A stretch of 64,000 bases of DNA, taken from NCBI RefSeq assembly GCF_002836515.1, contig NZ_PJBC01000064.1, positions 1 through 64,000 on the forward strand, in the 5' to 3' direction. Below the pieces are notes generated by a model. It saw only the letters and a program-made list of their open reading frames with translations. It ran no database searches and was not told the origin of the DNA. Shown piece after piece: positions 34,307 to 46,030 of this stretch (position 1 is the stretch's first letter; every line of letters begins with the position of its first letter). The position numbers and the translations under genes are program-made. The DNA comes from Pseudomonas sp. Choline-02u-1 (GTDB taxonomy: Bacteria; Pseudomonadota; Gammaproteobacteria; Pseudomonadales; Pseudomonadaceae).

Positions 34307-34416
34307 TCAAGCGCAGCGGCGCTTATCGGCTGAGCTGATTTAAGAGCTTTCGCACCCACGCCACTGGCGTTATCCTTGATTTCACTTCAATTGCCCCAGG
34401 GCGGCTAAATACGACC

Positions 34417-35409
34417 TTGAACGCACCTATCGAACCACATCGCTTTCTCCTCGAGCCGTTTGAGGCTCGCCGCTTCGCCAATCTGTGCGGGCAATTCGAC
34501 GAGCATTTACGCTTGATCGAACAGCGCCTGGCCATCGAGATCCGCAACCGCGGAAACCAGTTCGAGCTGATTGGCGATCCAAAACTCACCACATCTGCGG
34601 AAAACCTGCTGCGCCGCCTGTACCGGGAAACCAAGGGTACCGAGCTTTCGCCAGATCTGGTGCACCTGTTCATTCAGGAATCAGCAGATCTCGACAACCC
34701 CGCCCCTGCCGAAGCGACCGTCGCCCTGCGCACCAAGAAAGGCATGATTCGCCCGCGCGGCTTGAATCAGCAGCGCTACGTGAAGGAAATCCTCGGTAAC
34801 GACATCAACTTCGGCATAGGCCCGGCCGGTACCGGCAAGACCTATCTGGCCGTGGCCTGCGCGGTTGACGCGCTGGAGCGCGAGCAGATCCGCCGCATCC
34901 TGCTGGTGCGTCCGGCGGTCGAAGCGGGCGAAAAACTCGGCTTCCTGCCCGGCGACCTGTCGCAGAAGATCGACCCGTACCTGCGCCCGCTTTACGACGC
35001 GCTGTACGAAATGCTCGGCTTCGAATATGTCGCCAAGCTGATCGAAAAACAGGTGATCGAAGTCGCACCGCTGGCCTACATGCGCGGTCGCACGCTGAAC
35101 AACAGTTTCATCATTCTCGACGAGAGCCAGAACACCACGGTCGAGCAAATGAAGATGTTCCTGACGCGCATCGGCTTCGGCTCGACCGCCGTCATCACGG
35201 GTGACATCACCCAGGTCGACCTGCCGCGCGGCACCAAGTCCGGGCTGCACCATGTCATTGAAGTGCTCAAAGACGTGCCGGGCATCAGCTTCACCCACTT
35301 CCAGCCCAAGGACGTCGTGCGCCACCCGTTGGTGCAGCGGATTGTCGAGGCCTACGAGCGCTTCGAGACCCGCGCCGAAGCCGCCAGGGAAGCCTCGCGC
35401 GATGCTTGA
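34417..35409 (+). CDS. ybeZ: PhoH-like ATPase YbeZ
   Basis: A 330-residue PhoH-family protein with an RNA-binding N-terminal region and a C-terminal ATPase: Walker [11 protein letters not shown] near residue 135, Walker B ILDESQNT near 230. It works with YbeY in rRNA maturation and ribosome quality control. The start is a TTG at 34417, with AGGGCGG about 14 bases upstream; no ATG is available in frame near it. ybeY begins inside its last codons (8-base overlap). Confidence 0.9.
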   Translation: MNAPIEPHRFLLEPFEARRFANLCGQFDEHLRLIEQRLAIEIRNRGNQFELIGDPKLTTSAENLLRRLYRETKGTELSPDLVHLFIQESADLDNPAPAEATVALRTKKGMIRPRGLNQQRYVKEILGNDINFGIGPAGTGKTYLAVACAVDALEREQIRRILLVRPAVEAGEKLGFLPGDLSQKIDPYLRPLYDALYEMLGFEYVAKLIEKQVIEVAPLAYMRGRTLNNSFIILDESQNTTVEQMKMFLTRIGFGSTAVITGDITQVDLPRGTKSGLHHVIEVLKDVPGISFTHFQPKDVVRHPLVQRIVEAYERFETRAEAAREASRDA

Positions 35410-35896
35410 GCTGGATCTGCAAATCGCCACCGAGGCCAGCGCGCCAAGTGAAGCCGAGTTCCGCCAATGGTGCGAACTGGCTCTGCGTCAGCGCAGCGCC
35501 GACTCGGAGATGACCATCCGTCTGGTCGACGAGGAAGAAGGCCGCGAGCTTAACCACACCTGGCGCCACAAGGATTACGCGACCAATGTGTTGTCATTCC
35601 CGGCCGAAGTACCCGACGAGTTTCTCGATATTCCGCTGCTCGGCGATCTGGTGATCTGCGTGGCCGTGGTCGAACGCGAAGCCGCCGAGCAGGGCAAGGA
35701 ACTAAAGGCCCACTGGGCACATCTGGTCATTCACGGCTGCTTGCATCTGCTCGGTTACGACCATATAGATGACGACGAAGCCGAGGAAATGGAAGCACTG
35801 GAACGCGAGTTGCTTGCTGAACTGGGCTATCCCGATCCGTACGCGGACGACGAAACCGAACCAACCCCCATCGTTACAACAAAGGATTCAGAGTAA
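35402..35896 (+). CDS. ybeY: Endoribonuclease YbeY (rRNA maturation factor)
   Basis: A 164-residue metal-dependent endoribonuclease needed for 16S rRNA 3' processing. The zinc site is [11 protein letters not shown] (three His) near residue 118, and the NVLSFP motif lies near 62. Its ATG overlaps the phoH stop region by 8 bases, indicating coupled translation. corC starts 5 bases after its stop. Confidence 0.93.
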   Translation: MLELDLQIATEASAPSEAEFRQWCELALRQRSADSEMTIRLVDEEEGRELNHTWRHKDYATNVLSFPAEVPDEFLDIPLLGDLVICVAVVEREAAEQGKELKAHWAHLVIHGCLHLLGYDHIDDDEAEEMEALERELLAELGYPDPYADDETEPTPIVTTKDSE

Positions 35897-35901
35897 TCGC
35901 T

Positions 35902-36741
35902 ATGAGCGAAGATCGATCGAGCAACGGGCAGAAGTCATGGCTGGGTAAACTGACCCAGGCTTTTGCCCACGAGCCGAAGAACCGTCAGGAGCTCCTCGAG
36001 CTGCTGCGTGATGCACATCAGAACAAACTGCTGGACAGCGAAGCGCTGGCCATCGTCGAAGGCGCCATCCAGGTGGCTGACCTGCAAGTACGCGACATCA
36101 TGGTCCCGCGCTCGCAGATGATCAGCATCAAGGCGACCCAGACCCCCCGCGAATTCCTCCCTGCTGTGGTCGACTCGGCCCACTCGCGCTACCCGGTCAT
36201 CGGCGAAAGCCATGACGACGTGATGGGCGTGCTGCTGGCCAAGGACCTGCTGCCGCTGATCCTCAAGGAGAACGGCGACAGTTTCAACATCAAGGACCTG
36301 CTGCGCCCGGCCACTTTCGTGCCGGAGTCCAAGCGTCTCAACGTGTTGCTGCGTGAATTCCGCGCCAACCACAACCACATGGCCATCGTCATCGACGAGT
36401 ACGGCGGCGTGGCCGGCCTGGTGACCATCGAAGACGTGCTCGAGCAGATCGTCGGCGACATCGAAGACGAGCACGACGTCGAAGAAGACAGCTACATCAA
36501 GCCGCTGCCCAGCGGTGACTTCCTGATCAAGGCACTGACGCCGATCGAAAACTTCAACGAGTTCTTCGACAGCGAATTCTCCGACGACGAGTTCGACACC
36601 GTCGGCGGTCTGGTGATGAGCGCGTTCGGCCACTTGCCAAAACGCAACGAAATCACTGAAATCGGCGCCTATCGTTTCCGCATCCTGAATGCCGACAGTC
36701 GTCGGATTCATTTGCTGCGACTCACGCCAATCGCTCGGTAA
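35902..36741 (+). CDS. corC: HlyC/CorC-family CBS-domain protein (YbeX)
   Basis: A 279-residue cytosolic protein with two tandem CBS domains (about residues 70-190) and a C-terminal CorC/HlyC domain with the GGLVMSAFGHLPKRNE signature. Annotated as a magnesium/cobalt efflux factor, but in the ybeZ-ybeY-ybeX block it is linked to ribosome maturation; the real role is unsettled. lnt begins 17 bases downstream. Confidence 0.9.
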   Translation: MSEDRSSNGQKSWLGKLTQAFAHEPKNRQELLELLRDAHQNKLLDSEALAIVEGAIQVADLQVRDIMVPRSQMISIKATQTPREFLPAVVDSAHSRYPVIGESHDDVMGVLLAKDLLPLILKENGDSFNIKDLLRPATFVPESKRLNVLLREFRANHNHMAIVIDEYGGVAGLVTIEDVLEQIVGDIEDEHDVEEDSYIKPLPSGDFLIKALTPIENFNEFFDSEFSDDEFDTVGGLVMSAFGHLPKRNEITEIGAYRFRILNADSRRIHLLRLTPIAR

Positions 36742-36758
36742 CAAACTTAAGGACTGAA

Positions 36759-38282
36759 ATGCGCTGGACTACCCGCCCCGGCTGGCCCGGTAACCTGCTG
36801 GCCGTGGCGGCCGGTGCTATCACCACGTTCGCTCTCGCCCCGTTCAACATCTGGCCGCTGGCATTGCTGGCGGTCGGTCTGTTCTATGCCGGCTTGCGTG
36901 AACTGAGCCCGCGTCAGGCGCTGGGCCGTGGCTGGTGCTTCGGCTTCGGCCTGTTCGGCGCCGGTACCAGCTGGATCTACTACAGCATTCACCACTTTGG
37001 CGGCGCTTCGGTGTTACTCGCCGGGTTCCTGATGCTGCTGTTCACAGCGGCAATTGCCTGGTTCTTCGCCCTGCCCGCCTGGCTGTGGGCGCGCTGGTTG
37101 CGCCGTAACGAAGCACCGGTCGCCGATGCCTTGGCCTTTGCGGCGTTGTGGGTCGGGCAGGAAGCGTTTCGCGGCTGGTTCCTTACCGGTTTCCCATGGC
37201 TGTATTCGGGTTACAGCCAGCTCGACGGCCCGCTGGCCGGGCTCGCACCGGTGGGCGGCATGTGGCTGGTGTCGTTTGTTCTGGCACTTACCGCAGCGCT
37301 GATCTACAACGCGCCGCGCCTGTTGCAGGCGCGGCGCAAGGGTTTTATCGCGGCCGGTCTGGTGCTTCTGGTCGGCCCTTGGGTGACGGGTATCGCTCTT
37401 AAAGGCCATGCCTGGACCAGCCCGTCCGGTGCACCGCTGACGGTCGCCGCGATTCAGGGCAACGTCGCGCAAAGCATGAAATGGGACCCAGCCGAGCTCA
37501 ACGCGCAACTGGCGCTGTACCGCGACTTGAGTTTGCGCTCCAAACCGGTCGATCTGCTGATCTGGCCGGAAACCGCCGTGCCGGTCCTGAAGGAGTCCGC
37601 CGAGGGCTACCTGACGATGATGGGCAACTTCGCCGCAGAGCGTAAATCGGCGCTGATCACCGGTGTGCCGATTCGCCAGACCGTGCATCACGAACGGCGC
37701 TTCTTCAACGGCATCACCGTGGTCGGCGAAGGCGATGGCACTTACCTGAAGCAGAAACTGGTGCCGTTCGGGGAATATGTTCCGTTGCAGGATGTGTTGC
37801 GCGGCTTGATCGCATTCTTCGACCTGCCAATGTCGGACTTCGCTCGCGGCCCGTCCGATCAGGCGCTGTTGCAAGCCAAGGGTTACCAGATCGCACCGTT
37901 TATCTGCTACGAAGTGGTCTATCCGGAATTCGCCGCCGGGCTGTCGGCACGCAGTGATCTGTTGCTGACGATCAGCAACGACACCTGGTTCGGCACCTCG
38001 ATCGGCCCGCTGCAGCACTTACAGATGGCGCAGATGCGCGCACTGGAGGCCGGACGCTGGATGATCCGCGCGACCAACAACGGCGTTACCGGCCTGATTA
38101 ACCCGTTCGGCCAGATCACCGAGCAGATTCCGCAGTTCGAGCAAGGCGTGCTGTACGGCGAAGTGGTGCCGATGCACGATCTGACACCCTATTTGCAATG
38201 GCGCTCGTGGCCGCTGATCGTGTTGTGCATGCTGCTGTTTGGCTGGGCGCTGATGGCCAGCCGGATGTCGAAGACTCTTTAA
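36759..38282 (+). CDS. lnt: Apolipoprotein N-acyltransferase
   Basis: A 507-residue inner-membrane enzyme that adds the third fatty acyl chain to lipoproteins, completing their maturation. About six N-terminal membrane helices precede a nitrilase-fold domain facing the periplasm, with the catalytic Glu in IWPETAVP, Lys in KQKLVPFGEY and Cys in FICYEVVYPE. Last gene of the block; its product matures the lipoproteins found elsewhere in the window (lptE, rlpA and others). Confidence 0.95.
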   Translation: MRWTTRPGWPGNLLAVAAGAITTFALAPFNIWPLALLAVGLFYAGLRELSPRQALGRGWCFGFGLFGAGTSWIYYSIHHFGGASVLLAGFLMLLFTAAIAWFFALPAWLWARWLRRNEAPVADALAFAALWVGQEAFRGWFLTGFPWLYSGYSQLDGPLAGLAPVGGMWLVSFVLALTAALIYNAPRLLQARRKGFIAAGLVLLVGPWVTGIALKGHAWTSPSGAPLTVAAIQGNVAQSMKWDPAELNAQLALYRDLSLRSKPVDLLIWPETAVPVLKESAEGYLTMMGNFAAERKSALITGVPIRQTVHHERRFFNGITVVGEGDGTYLKQKLVPFGEYVPLQDVLRGLIAFFDLPMSDFARGPSDQALLQAKGYQIAPFICYEVVYPEFAAGLSARSDLLLTISNDTWFGTSIGPLQHLQMAQMRALEAGRWMIRATNNGVTGLINPFGQITEQIPQFEQGVLYGEVVPMHDLTPYLQWRSWPLIVLCMLLFGWALMASRMSKTL

Positions 38283-38283
38283 A

Positions 38284-38367
38284 GCAAAAGATCGCAGCCT
38301 GCGGCAGCTCCTACATGGGATTGAGATTCCCTCTGTAGGAGCTGCCGCAGGCTGCGATCTTTTGATC
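38284..38367. repeat. REP-type inverted repeat pair filling a convergent gap
   Basis: AGATCGCAGCCTGCGGCAGC and its facing copy GCTGCCGCAGGCTGCGATCT fill almost the whole 86-base gap between the lnt and ydcF stop codons. Same family as 50-134. Confidence 0.8.
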
Positions 38368-38368
38368 T

Positions 38369-39130
38369 TCAGCGGTAAAACAGCGAATACCCCACCTGCC
38401 CCACCGCCTCATTGAGCAGTTGCCCGCTCTGCCAGATCGATTTGAACTCGGGCAGCCAGCCGCCAAACGGCCGGGCGTTATCAGTGCCGAGGAAACCAAC
38501 CGGCGCCGGTACCACCTCGAATCCCGCCTGTTCAAAGCTCCACACCGCGCGCGGCATGTGCCACGCCTGCGTCACCACGACGACCCGCTTGATCTCCTGC
38601 GGCAACAGAATATCTGCCGTCATCCTGGCGTTTTCCCATGTGGTGCGGCTCGCGCCTTCCTGCCAGCGCACGGTCACGTCGAAGTCATCGCGCAGTGAAT
38701 CCGCCATCAATTTCGCCTCGGTCGGTGGCGTGCCGTAATGCAGGCCGCCACTGGTCAGGATCGGCAAGCCCGAGGCTTTGGCCAGGCGTGCGGCGTATCG
38801 CTGACGCTCAAGGCCGACGCCGGTCGGCTGGTCTTCGCCCCAAGCCAGATCACCGCGCTCACGCCCCGAACCCAACACCACAATCGCATCGGCGCGTTGC
38901 GCCAGGGTCGTCCACTCTGACCGCGCTAGCGGCGGCTCACGTTCCAGCGCCTTGGCGCCCCACTGCACCACCACCGGCAGGCTCATCAGCAGCAGGCCAC
39001 CAAAACCAATGCCGAAACATACGCCCGCCAGGCGCGGCCGCGAGCGGCGCAGCCACCAGGCGGCCAGCAACAGCAGCAGAAGAATGCCGGGCGGCAATAA
39101 AAGTTGTTTGATGAAATATCGAAAGGGCAT
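38369..39130 (-). CDS. YdcF/SanA-like (DUF218) membrane protein
   Basis: A 253-residue protein with two N-terminal hydrophobic helices (residues 8-55) and a DUF218 domain in the periplasm or cytosol: ADAIVVLGSG near 85, LPILTSGG and EGASRTTWENA later. E. coli relatives (YdcF, SanA, ElyC) are linked to S-adenosylmethionine binding and to envelope barrier function; the role here is not known. The start codon is directly preceded by a hairpin that carries the ribosome binding site. Convergent with lnt. Confidence 0.85.
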   Translation of the reverse strand: MPFRYFIKQLLLPPGILLLLLLAAWWLRRSRPRLAGVCFGIGFGGLLLMSLPVVVQWGAKALEREPPLARSEWTTLAQRADAIVVLGSGRERGDLAWGEDQPTGVGLERQRYAARLAKASGLPILTSGGLHYGTPPTEAKLMADSLRDDFDVTVRWQEGASRTTWENARMTADILLPQEIKRVVVVTQAWHMPRAVWSFEQAGFEVVPAPVGFLGTDNARPFGGWLPEFKSIWQSGQLLNEAVGQVGYSLFYR

Positions 39131-39153
39131 CGGGCATCTCCAAAGATGCCCGA
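39130..39153 (-). promoter_or_regulatory. Hairpin holding the ydcF ribosome binding site
   Basis: A 9-bp perfect stem (TCGGGCATC and GATGCCCGA, loop TCCAAA as read on plus) ends at the first base of the ydcF ATG. On the mRNA the loop reads UUUGGA and the GGAG ribosome binding site straddles loop and stem. This could modulate ydcF translation. Confidence 0.45.
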
Positions 39154-39234
39154 AGCCTAAGAGTGTTGATTACGAGTTACAACCAATAGGCGGGATCCTG
39201 TTGCAAAAGATCCGTGTCCTGACCTGCCATGCGC

Positions 39235-39558
39235 TTACTTGGCCTGCACAGAACGCACCTTGCCGGTGTCTCTGCGCGGCGCCTTGTCCTTGAGCCAGAT
39301 GACCTTGGCCGAATGTGTCGCATCGAGCTGCTTCACTGCTTGAGACAGGCATCCCTGCGTTTCACGTTCACTGCGATCCAGATAGGCCTTGACCAGTTTG
39401 AACTCGGCGGGGCTCAAGCCACGCAATTCCAGTTCCAGGGGGCGCTCGTCGCGCAGCCGGCCAGCGGTTTTCACGGCGTCCAGCGCCATGCCCAGACGAT
39501 CGATCAACCTTTCGTACAACTCGGGTTTCGTTACGTTATTTTTCCGTTGCTCCACCAT
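39235..39558 (-). CDS. Small conserved-looking hypothetical protein
   Basis: A 107-residue highly charged helical protein (KPELYERLIDRL near the start; LSPAEFKLVKAYLDRSERE in the middle, likely helical). No signal, no membrane helix. A strong GAGGTGAGG ribosome binding site precedes the ATG. No domain recognised. Upstream on the plus strand lies the leuS promoter. Confidence 0.65.
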   Translation of the reverse strand: MVEQRKNNVTKPELYERLIDRLGMALDAVKTAGRLRDERPLELELRGLSPAEFKLVKAYLDRSERETQGCLSQAVKQLDATHSAKVIWLKDKAPRRDTGKVRSVQAK

Positions 39559-39678
39559 CCCTCACCTCATTGAAGATAAGACTCACTCCCCAGTTAGAGC
39601 TTAGCTTCGCTGCACGAACCGGCTACACGCCGCGACCAACGGCCCTCGCCACTCAAACGCTCGGGCAAACAGCTGTAA

Positions 39679-42411
<2,733 letters not shown>

Positions 42412-42419
42412 ATTGGATC

Positions 42420-42442
42420 GGGTGCCGGGTCGCCTGGCACCC
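42420..42442 (+). other. Intercistronic hairpin between leuS and lptE
   Basis: GGGTGCC and GGCACCC arms (7 bp) around a 9-base loop, 8 bases after the leuS stop, without a U-run. It may stabilise or partly attenuate the leuS transcript. Confidence 0.4.
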
Positions 42443-42498
42443 AGTTAAACCTTTCGGGCCGCAGAGTCGGCTCACCTGGTTTCAAGGGGAGCAACACA

Positions 42499-43104
42499 AT
42501 GATCAAACGCAATCTGCTGGTGATGGGCCTCGCCGTTCTGCTGAGCGCCTGCGGTTTCCAGTTGCGTGGTACCGGCACCAACGAACTGTCGATCAAGGAA
42601 CTCGACCTGAGCGCGCGCAATGCTTACGGCGAAACCGTGAGACAGCTGCGTCAGACGCTGGAGTCCAGCGGCGTCAAGGTCTACACCGGTGCGCCGTACA
42701 AGCTGTATTTGGCTGACGAGCAGGAAAGCCAGCGCATCCTCAGCTATGCCGGTGCCGGTCGCACGGGCGAGTACCAGGTCAGCACCGTGCTGAGCTATGA
42801 CATCCGCGGCGACAAGGATCTGTCCCTGCTCAGCGACAAACTCGAAGTGCAGAAGGTCTTCATTCACGACGGCAACAACCTGGTCGGCTCCGATCAGGAA
42901 GCCAACGACGCCCGTAATGAAATCCGCCGCGAGCTGGTGCAGCGCATGATGCTGCGCCTGTCGCAGCTGACCCCGGGTCAGTTGCAACAACTGCAACAAA
43001 CCGCCAATGACCGCGCCAAGGCTGAGGCCGATGCGCTGGAAGCGGCGCAAAAGGCTGAAGCGGAAACCCCGCGTCAGTCGCCGCTCGAAATCCCGCAGCA
43101 GTAA
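42499..43104 (+). CDS. lptE: LPS-assembly lipoprotein LptE
   Basis: A 201-residue outer-membrane lipoprotein that plugs LptD and helps insert LPS into the outer leaflet. Signal peptide with lipobox LLSAC (Cys17), followed by GFQLRGTG, the family's signature start. The tail is Gln/Ala-rich and likely helical. Context leuS-lptE-holA is the standard proteobacterial order. Confidence 0.93.
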   Translation: MIKRNLLVMGLAVLLSACGFQLRGTGTNELSIKELDLSARNAYGETVRQLRQTLESSGVKVYTGAPYKLYLADEQESQRILSYAGAGRTGEYQVSTVLSYDIRGDKDLSLLSDKLEVQKVFIHDGNNLVGSDQEANDARNEIRRELVQRMMLRLSQLTPGQLQQLQQTANDRAKAEADALEAAQKAEAETPRQSPLEIPQQ

Positions 43105-43110
43105 GCCGGC

Positions 43111-43130
43111 CGGGGCGCCCAGGCGCCCCG
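43111..43130 (+). other. Intercistronic GC hairpin between lptE and holA
   Basis: CGGGGCGCC and GGCGCCCCG form a near-perfect palindrome of 20 bases, 7 bases after the lptE stop and 13 before holA. No U-run; it may be a processing or stability hairpin. Confidence 0.4.
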
Positions 43131-43143
43131 CTCGCCCTTCCTT

Positions 43144-44181
43144 ATGAAGCTCGCTCCCGCGCAACTCGGCAAACACCTGCAAGGCGCACTTGCGCCGGTC
43201 TACATCATCAGCGGCGATGACCCGTTGCTGTGTCAGGAAGCCGCCGACGCCATCCGCAGTGCTGCTCGCCAGCAAGGTTTCGATGAACGCCAGGTCTTCG
43301 CCGCCGACGCCAATTTCGATTGGGGCACGTTGCTGCAAGCTGGCGCGAGCATGTCGCTGTTCGCCGAAAAACGCCTGCTGGAGCTGCGTCTGCCATCAGG
43401 CAAACCCGGCGACAAAGGTGCTGCGGCGCTGATCGAATACTGCTCGCGCCCCGCTGAAGACACTGTTCTGCTGATCAGCTTGCCCAAGCTCGATGGCAGC
43501 GCGCAGAAAACCAAATGGGGCAAAGCGCTGGTCGAAGGCCCGCAAACCCAGTTCGTGCAGATCTGGCCGGTGGATGCCAATCAGTTACCGAGCTGGATCC
43601 GTCAGCGCCTGTCGCAGGCAGGCCTGTCGGCCAGCCAGGACGCGGTCGAACTCATTGCTGCGCGTGTCGAGGGCAACCTGCTCGCCGCCGCGCAGGAAAT
43701 CGAAAAGCTCAAGCTGATGGCCGAAGGTGGGCAGATCACCGTCGAAACCGTGCAGGCTGCGGTAGCTGACAGTGCACGTTTTGACGTGTTCGGCCTGACC
43801 GACGCGGTGCTCAACGGCGAGCCGGCCCACGCCTTGCGCATGCTTGAAGGTTTGCGCGGCGAAGGCGTCGAGCCGCCGGTGATCCTCTGGGCGCTGGCGC
43901 GGGAGTTGCGCCTGCTGGCCAATATCTCCCTGCAATACAGTCAGGGCACGCCGCTGGACAAGTGCTTCAGCCAGTCGAAACCGCCGGTCTGGGACAAGCG
44001 CAAGCCACTGATGAGCAAGGCTCTGCAACGCTATTCGGCGCAACGCTGGGCGCAGTTGCTGCTCGAAGCACAGCGTATCGATGCACAGATCAAGGGCCAG
44101 GCAGCCGGTTCGCCGTGGATGAGCCTCAGTCGCCTGGCTCTGTTGATGGCAGGCCAGCGCCTGTCTTTGCCTGCCGAATAA
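43144..44181 (+). CDS. holA: DNA polymerase III delta subunit
   Basis: A 345-residue clamp-loader subunit that opens the beta clamp during replication. The N-terminal AAA-like fold lacks Walker A, as in HolA; recognisable blocks are LAPVYIISGDDPLL at the start, a KNDRF-region equivalent in the middle and the collar-domain helices in the last 130 residues. Length is as in E. coli (343). Probably the last gene of the leuS operon. Confidence 0.93.
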   Translation: MKLAPAQLGKHLQGALAPVYIISGDDPLLCQEAADAIRSAARQQGFDERQVFAADANFDWGTLLQAGASMSLFAEKRLLELRLPSGKPGDKGAAALIEYCSRPAEDTVLLISLPKLDGSAQKTKWGKALVEGPQTQFVQIWPVDANQLPSWIRQRLSQAGLSASQDAVELIAARVEGNLLAAAQEIEKLKLMAEGGQITVETVQAAVADSARFDVFGLTDAVLNGEPAHALRMLEGLRGEGVEPPVILWALARELRLLANISLQYSQGTPLDKCFSQSKPPVWDKRKPLMSKALQRYSAQRWAQLLLEAQRIDAQIKGQAAGSPWMSLSRLALLMAGQRLSLPAE

Positions 44182-44238
44182 GATCAAGAGATCGTCCGAA
44201 CGCGGCCCGAGCCTTCGGCTGCTCTTACACCAATCCTT

Positions 44239-44271
44239 GCAGGAGCTGCGGCACGCTGCGATCTTTTGATC
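44239..44271. repeat. Single REP element (GCAGGAGCTGC)
   Basis: One copy, GCAGGAGCTGCGGCACGCTG running into GCGATCTTTTGATC, without a facing partner; about 100 bases upstream of arfA. Confidence 0.65.
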
Positions 44272-44371
44272 TTGTTTTCCCACAAACATTACCCATATTT
44301 GCCCTATAGACAGACGCGTCACATCGGCAGACTATTTCCCCCGCAAAATCCACCTCACCGAGAGAATCTTC

Positions 44372-44536
44372 ATGAGCAAAAAGCCAGCAAAGCATGGCCC
44401 CAACAAGGCCAAATCCATCGTCGCCCAGCCCTTGTTCCGCAGCCGCCAGGAACGACCAGCCAAGGGCAAAGGCAGCTACCGCCGCGAAGCCTTCCGGTCT
44501 GACAACCGGGAGGCTTTTTACTTTCTGGCTGCCTGA
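44372..44536 (+). CDS. arfA: Alternative ribosome-rescue factor ArfA
   Basis: A 54-residue basic protein carrying the ArfA core signature: QPLFRSRQERPAKGKGSY (about residues 19-36). ArfA enters the empty A site of ribosomes stalled on mRNA without a stop codon and recruits RF2 to release the peptide, backing up trans-translation. The frame is too short for ordinary gene finding but is supported by a GAGAGAAT site upstream and by the family motif. A rho-independent terminator is embedded in codons 40-50 (44489-44519), so the transcript should end before the stop codon and ArfA production should itself need failed tmRNA rescue, as known for arfA in other gamma-proteobacteria. Confidence 0.88.
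   Translation: MSKKPAKHGPNKAKSIVAQPLFRSRQERPAKGKGSYRREAFRSDNREAFYFLAA
44489..44519 (+). terminator. Intrinsic terminator inside the arfA coding sequence
   Basis: GCCTTCCGGT and ACCGGGAGGC form a 10-bp stem (one G-U pair) with a CTGACA loop, followed at once by TTTTT at 44515-44519. It ends the transcript at about codon 49 of arfA, 15 or more bases before the TGA. Confidence 0.85.
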
Positions 44537-44597
44537 GGCGCACTACCCCCCGCTCATGTTAAGGTCTGCACCTGATTCGTTTCCCCTGGAACTGTGC

Positions 44598-45920
44598 ATG
44601 CCCCCAAGTCTTTCCCGTCGATGGCCCGTGCGCCAATTGATCGCTGCCTCCAGCTTCATCCTGCTTGTCGCCTGCGCGGAAAAACCCACCGCCGCCGATG
44701 CACAACCGCTTCAAGCCGCCCCGGTCACCACGGCCCCAGCGATCATCCCGCCGGTAGTGCCGTCCGCTGATCCGCTCGATATTCAACCGACCCAGACCTT
44801 CGCCGAATGGCAAGCCGGTTTCCGCAAGGATGCCCTGGCCGCCGGGATTCGCCCCGAGCTGTTCGATCAGGCATTTGCCAATGTCAGCTTCGACGCCAGC
44901 GTGATTCGGGCCGACCGCAGTCAGCCGGAGTTCTCCCGCCCGGTGTGGGAATACCTCGACGGTGCGTTGTCACCGTTGCGCGTGCGTAAGGGTCAGGCGC
45001 TGATCAATCAGTACGCCGACATTCTGCAAAGCATCGAGCAGCGTTATGGCGTTGATCGTCAGGCACTGGTCTCGGTGTGGGGCATGGAAAGCAATTTCGG
45101 CCAGTTTCAGGGCAGCAAGTCGGTGATCAACTCGCTCGCTACCCTCGCCTACGAAGGCCGTCGTCCAGGCTTTGCCCATGCGCAATTGATCGCCGCCCTG
45201 CAGATTCTGCAACAGGGCGATATCACCCCGGAGAAAATGCTCGGCTCGTGGGCCGGAGCAATGGGCCAGACCCAGTTCATTCCGACCACTTACAATACTC
45301 ACGCCGTGGACTTTGACGGCGACGGTCGCCGCGACATCTGGGGCAGCCCGGCCGATGCGCTGGCCTCGACCGCTCACTACTTGCAAAGCTCGGGATGGCA
45401 GCGTGGCCAGCCGTGGGGCTTCGAAGTACAGCTGCCGAGTGGCTTCAACTACACCCTGGCCGATGGCGCGATTCGTAAAAGCGTCGCCGAATGGCGGCAA
45501 CTGGGCGTGAACCTGCCCAATGGCGCGCAGGTGCCAGCCGGCTCCGAACAACTCTCCGCTGCCCTGCTGTTGCCGGCCGGTTATCGCGGCCCGGCGTTCC
45601 TGATCCTCGACAACTTCCGCGCGATTCTCAAGTACAACAATTCCTCGTCCTATGCACTGGCGGTAAGCCTGTTGTCCGAGCGCTTTGAAGGCGCGGGTCT
45701 GATCAATGGCAATTGGCCGAAAGATGATCTGCCGCTAAGCCGCACGGAACGCATCGAACTGCAAACGCTGCTCAGCGCGCGCAACTACGACGCCGGCACG
45801 GCGGACGGGATTATCGGCGCCAATACGCGCAAAGCGATTCGCAGTGCCCAGCAAGCGCTGGGGTGGCCGGCAGATGGTTATCCGACGCACAAGTTGCTTG
45901 AGAGCCTTCGCGCCCAATAA
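44598..45920 (+). CDS. Lipoprotein lytic murein transglycosylase, MltB family, with peptidoglycan-binding domain
   Basis: A 440-residue lytic transglycosylase that cleaves peptidoglycan with formation of 1,6-anhydro-muramic ends. Signal peptide with lipobox LLVAC (Cys23) anchors it to the outer membrane; a Pro/Ala-rich linker follows; the catalytic domain has the active-site Glu in WGMESNFGQF, AGAMGQTQFIPTTY and VDFDGDG; a C-terminal PG_binding_1 domain (about residues 385-440) closes it. A second MltB-type enzyme without the binding domain is at 51541. Start ATG 44598 follows the arfA stop by 61 bases. Confidence 0.87.
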   Translation: MPPSLSRRWPVRQLIAASSFILLVACAEKPTAADAQPLQAAPVTTAPAIIPPVVPSADPLDIQPTQTFAEWQAGFRKDALAAGIRPELFDQAFANVSFDASVIRADRSQPEFSRPVWEYLDGALSPLRVRKGQALINQYADILQSIEQRYGVDRQALVSVWGMESNFGQFQGSKSVINSLATLAYEGRRPGFAHAQLIAALQILQQGDITPEKMLGSWAGAMGQTQFIPTTYNTHAVDFDGDGRRDIWGSPADALASTAHYLQSSGWQRGQPWGFEVQLPSGFNYTLADGAIRKSVAEWRQLGVNLPNGAQVPAGSEQLSAALLLPAGYRGPAFLILDNFRAILKYNNSSSYALAVSLLSERFEGAGLINGNWPKDDLPLSRTERIELQTLLSARNYDAGTADGIIGANTRKAIRSAQQALGWPADGYPTHKLLESLRAQ

Positions 45921-45921
45921 A

Positions 45922-46010
45922 AGCTTTCGGGAGCAAGTCCCCTCTCACATTCGACGGTGTTCCAACTGAGGGACGCGTTCAAATGTGGGAGGGGCTTGCT
46001 CCCGAAGACA
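45922..46010. repeat. REP-type inverted repeat pair
   Basis: TTCGGGAGCAAGTCCCCTCT and the facing GGGAGGGGCTTGCTCCCGAA, diverged members of the GGGAGCGGGC family, between convergent genes. Confidence 0.7.
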
Positions 46011-46030
46011 ATTTGTCTATCGACAAATCT

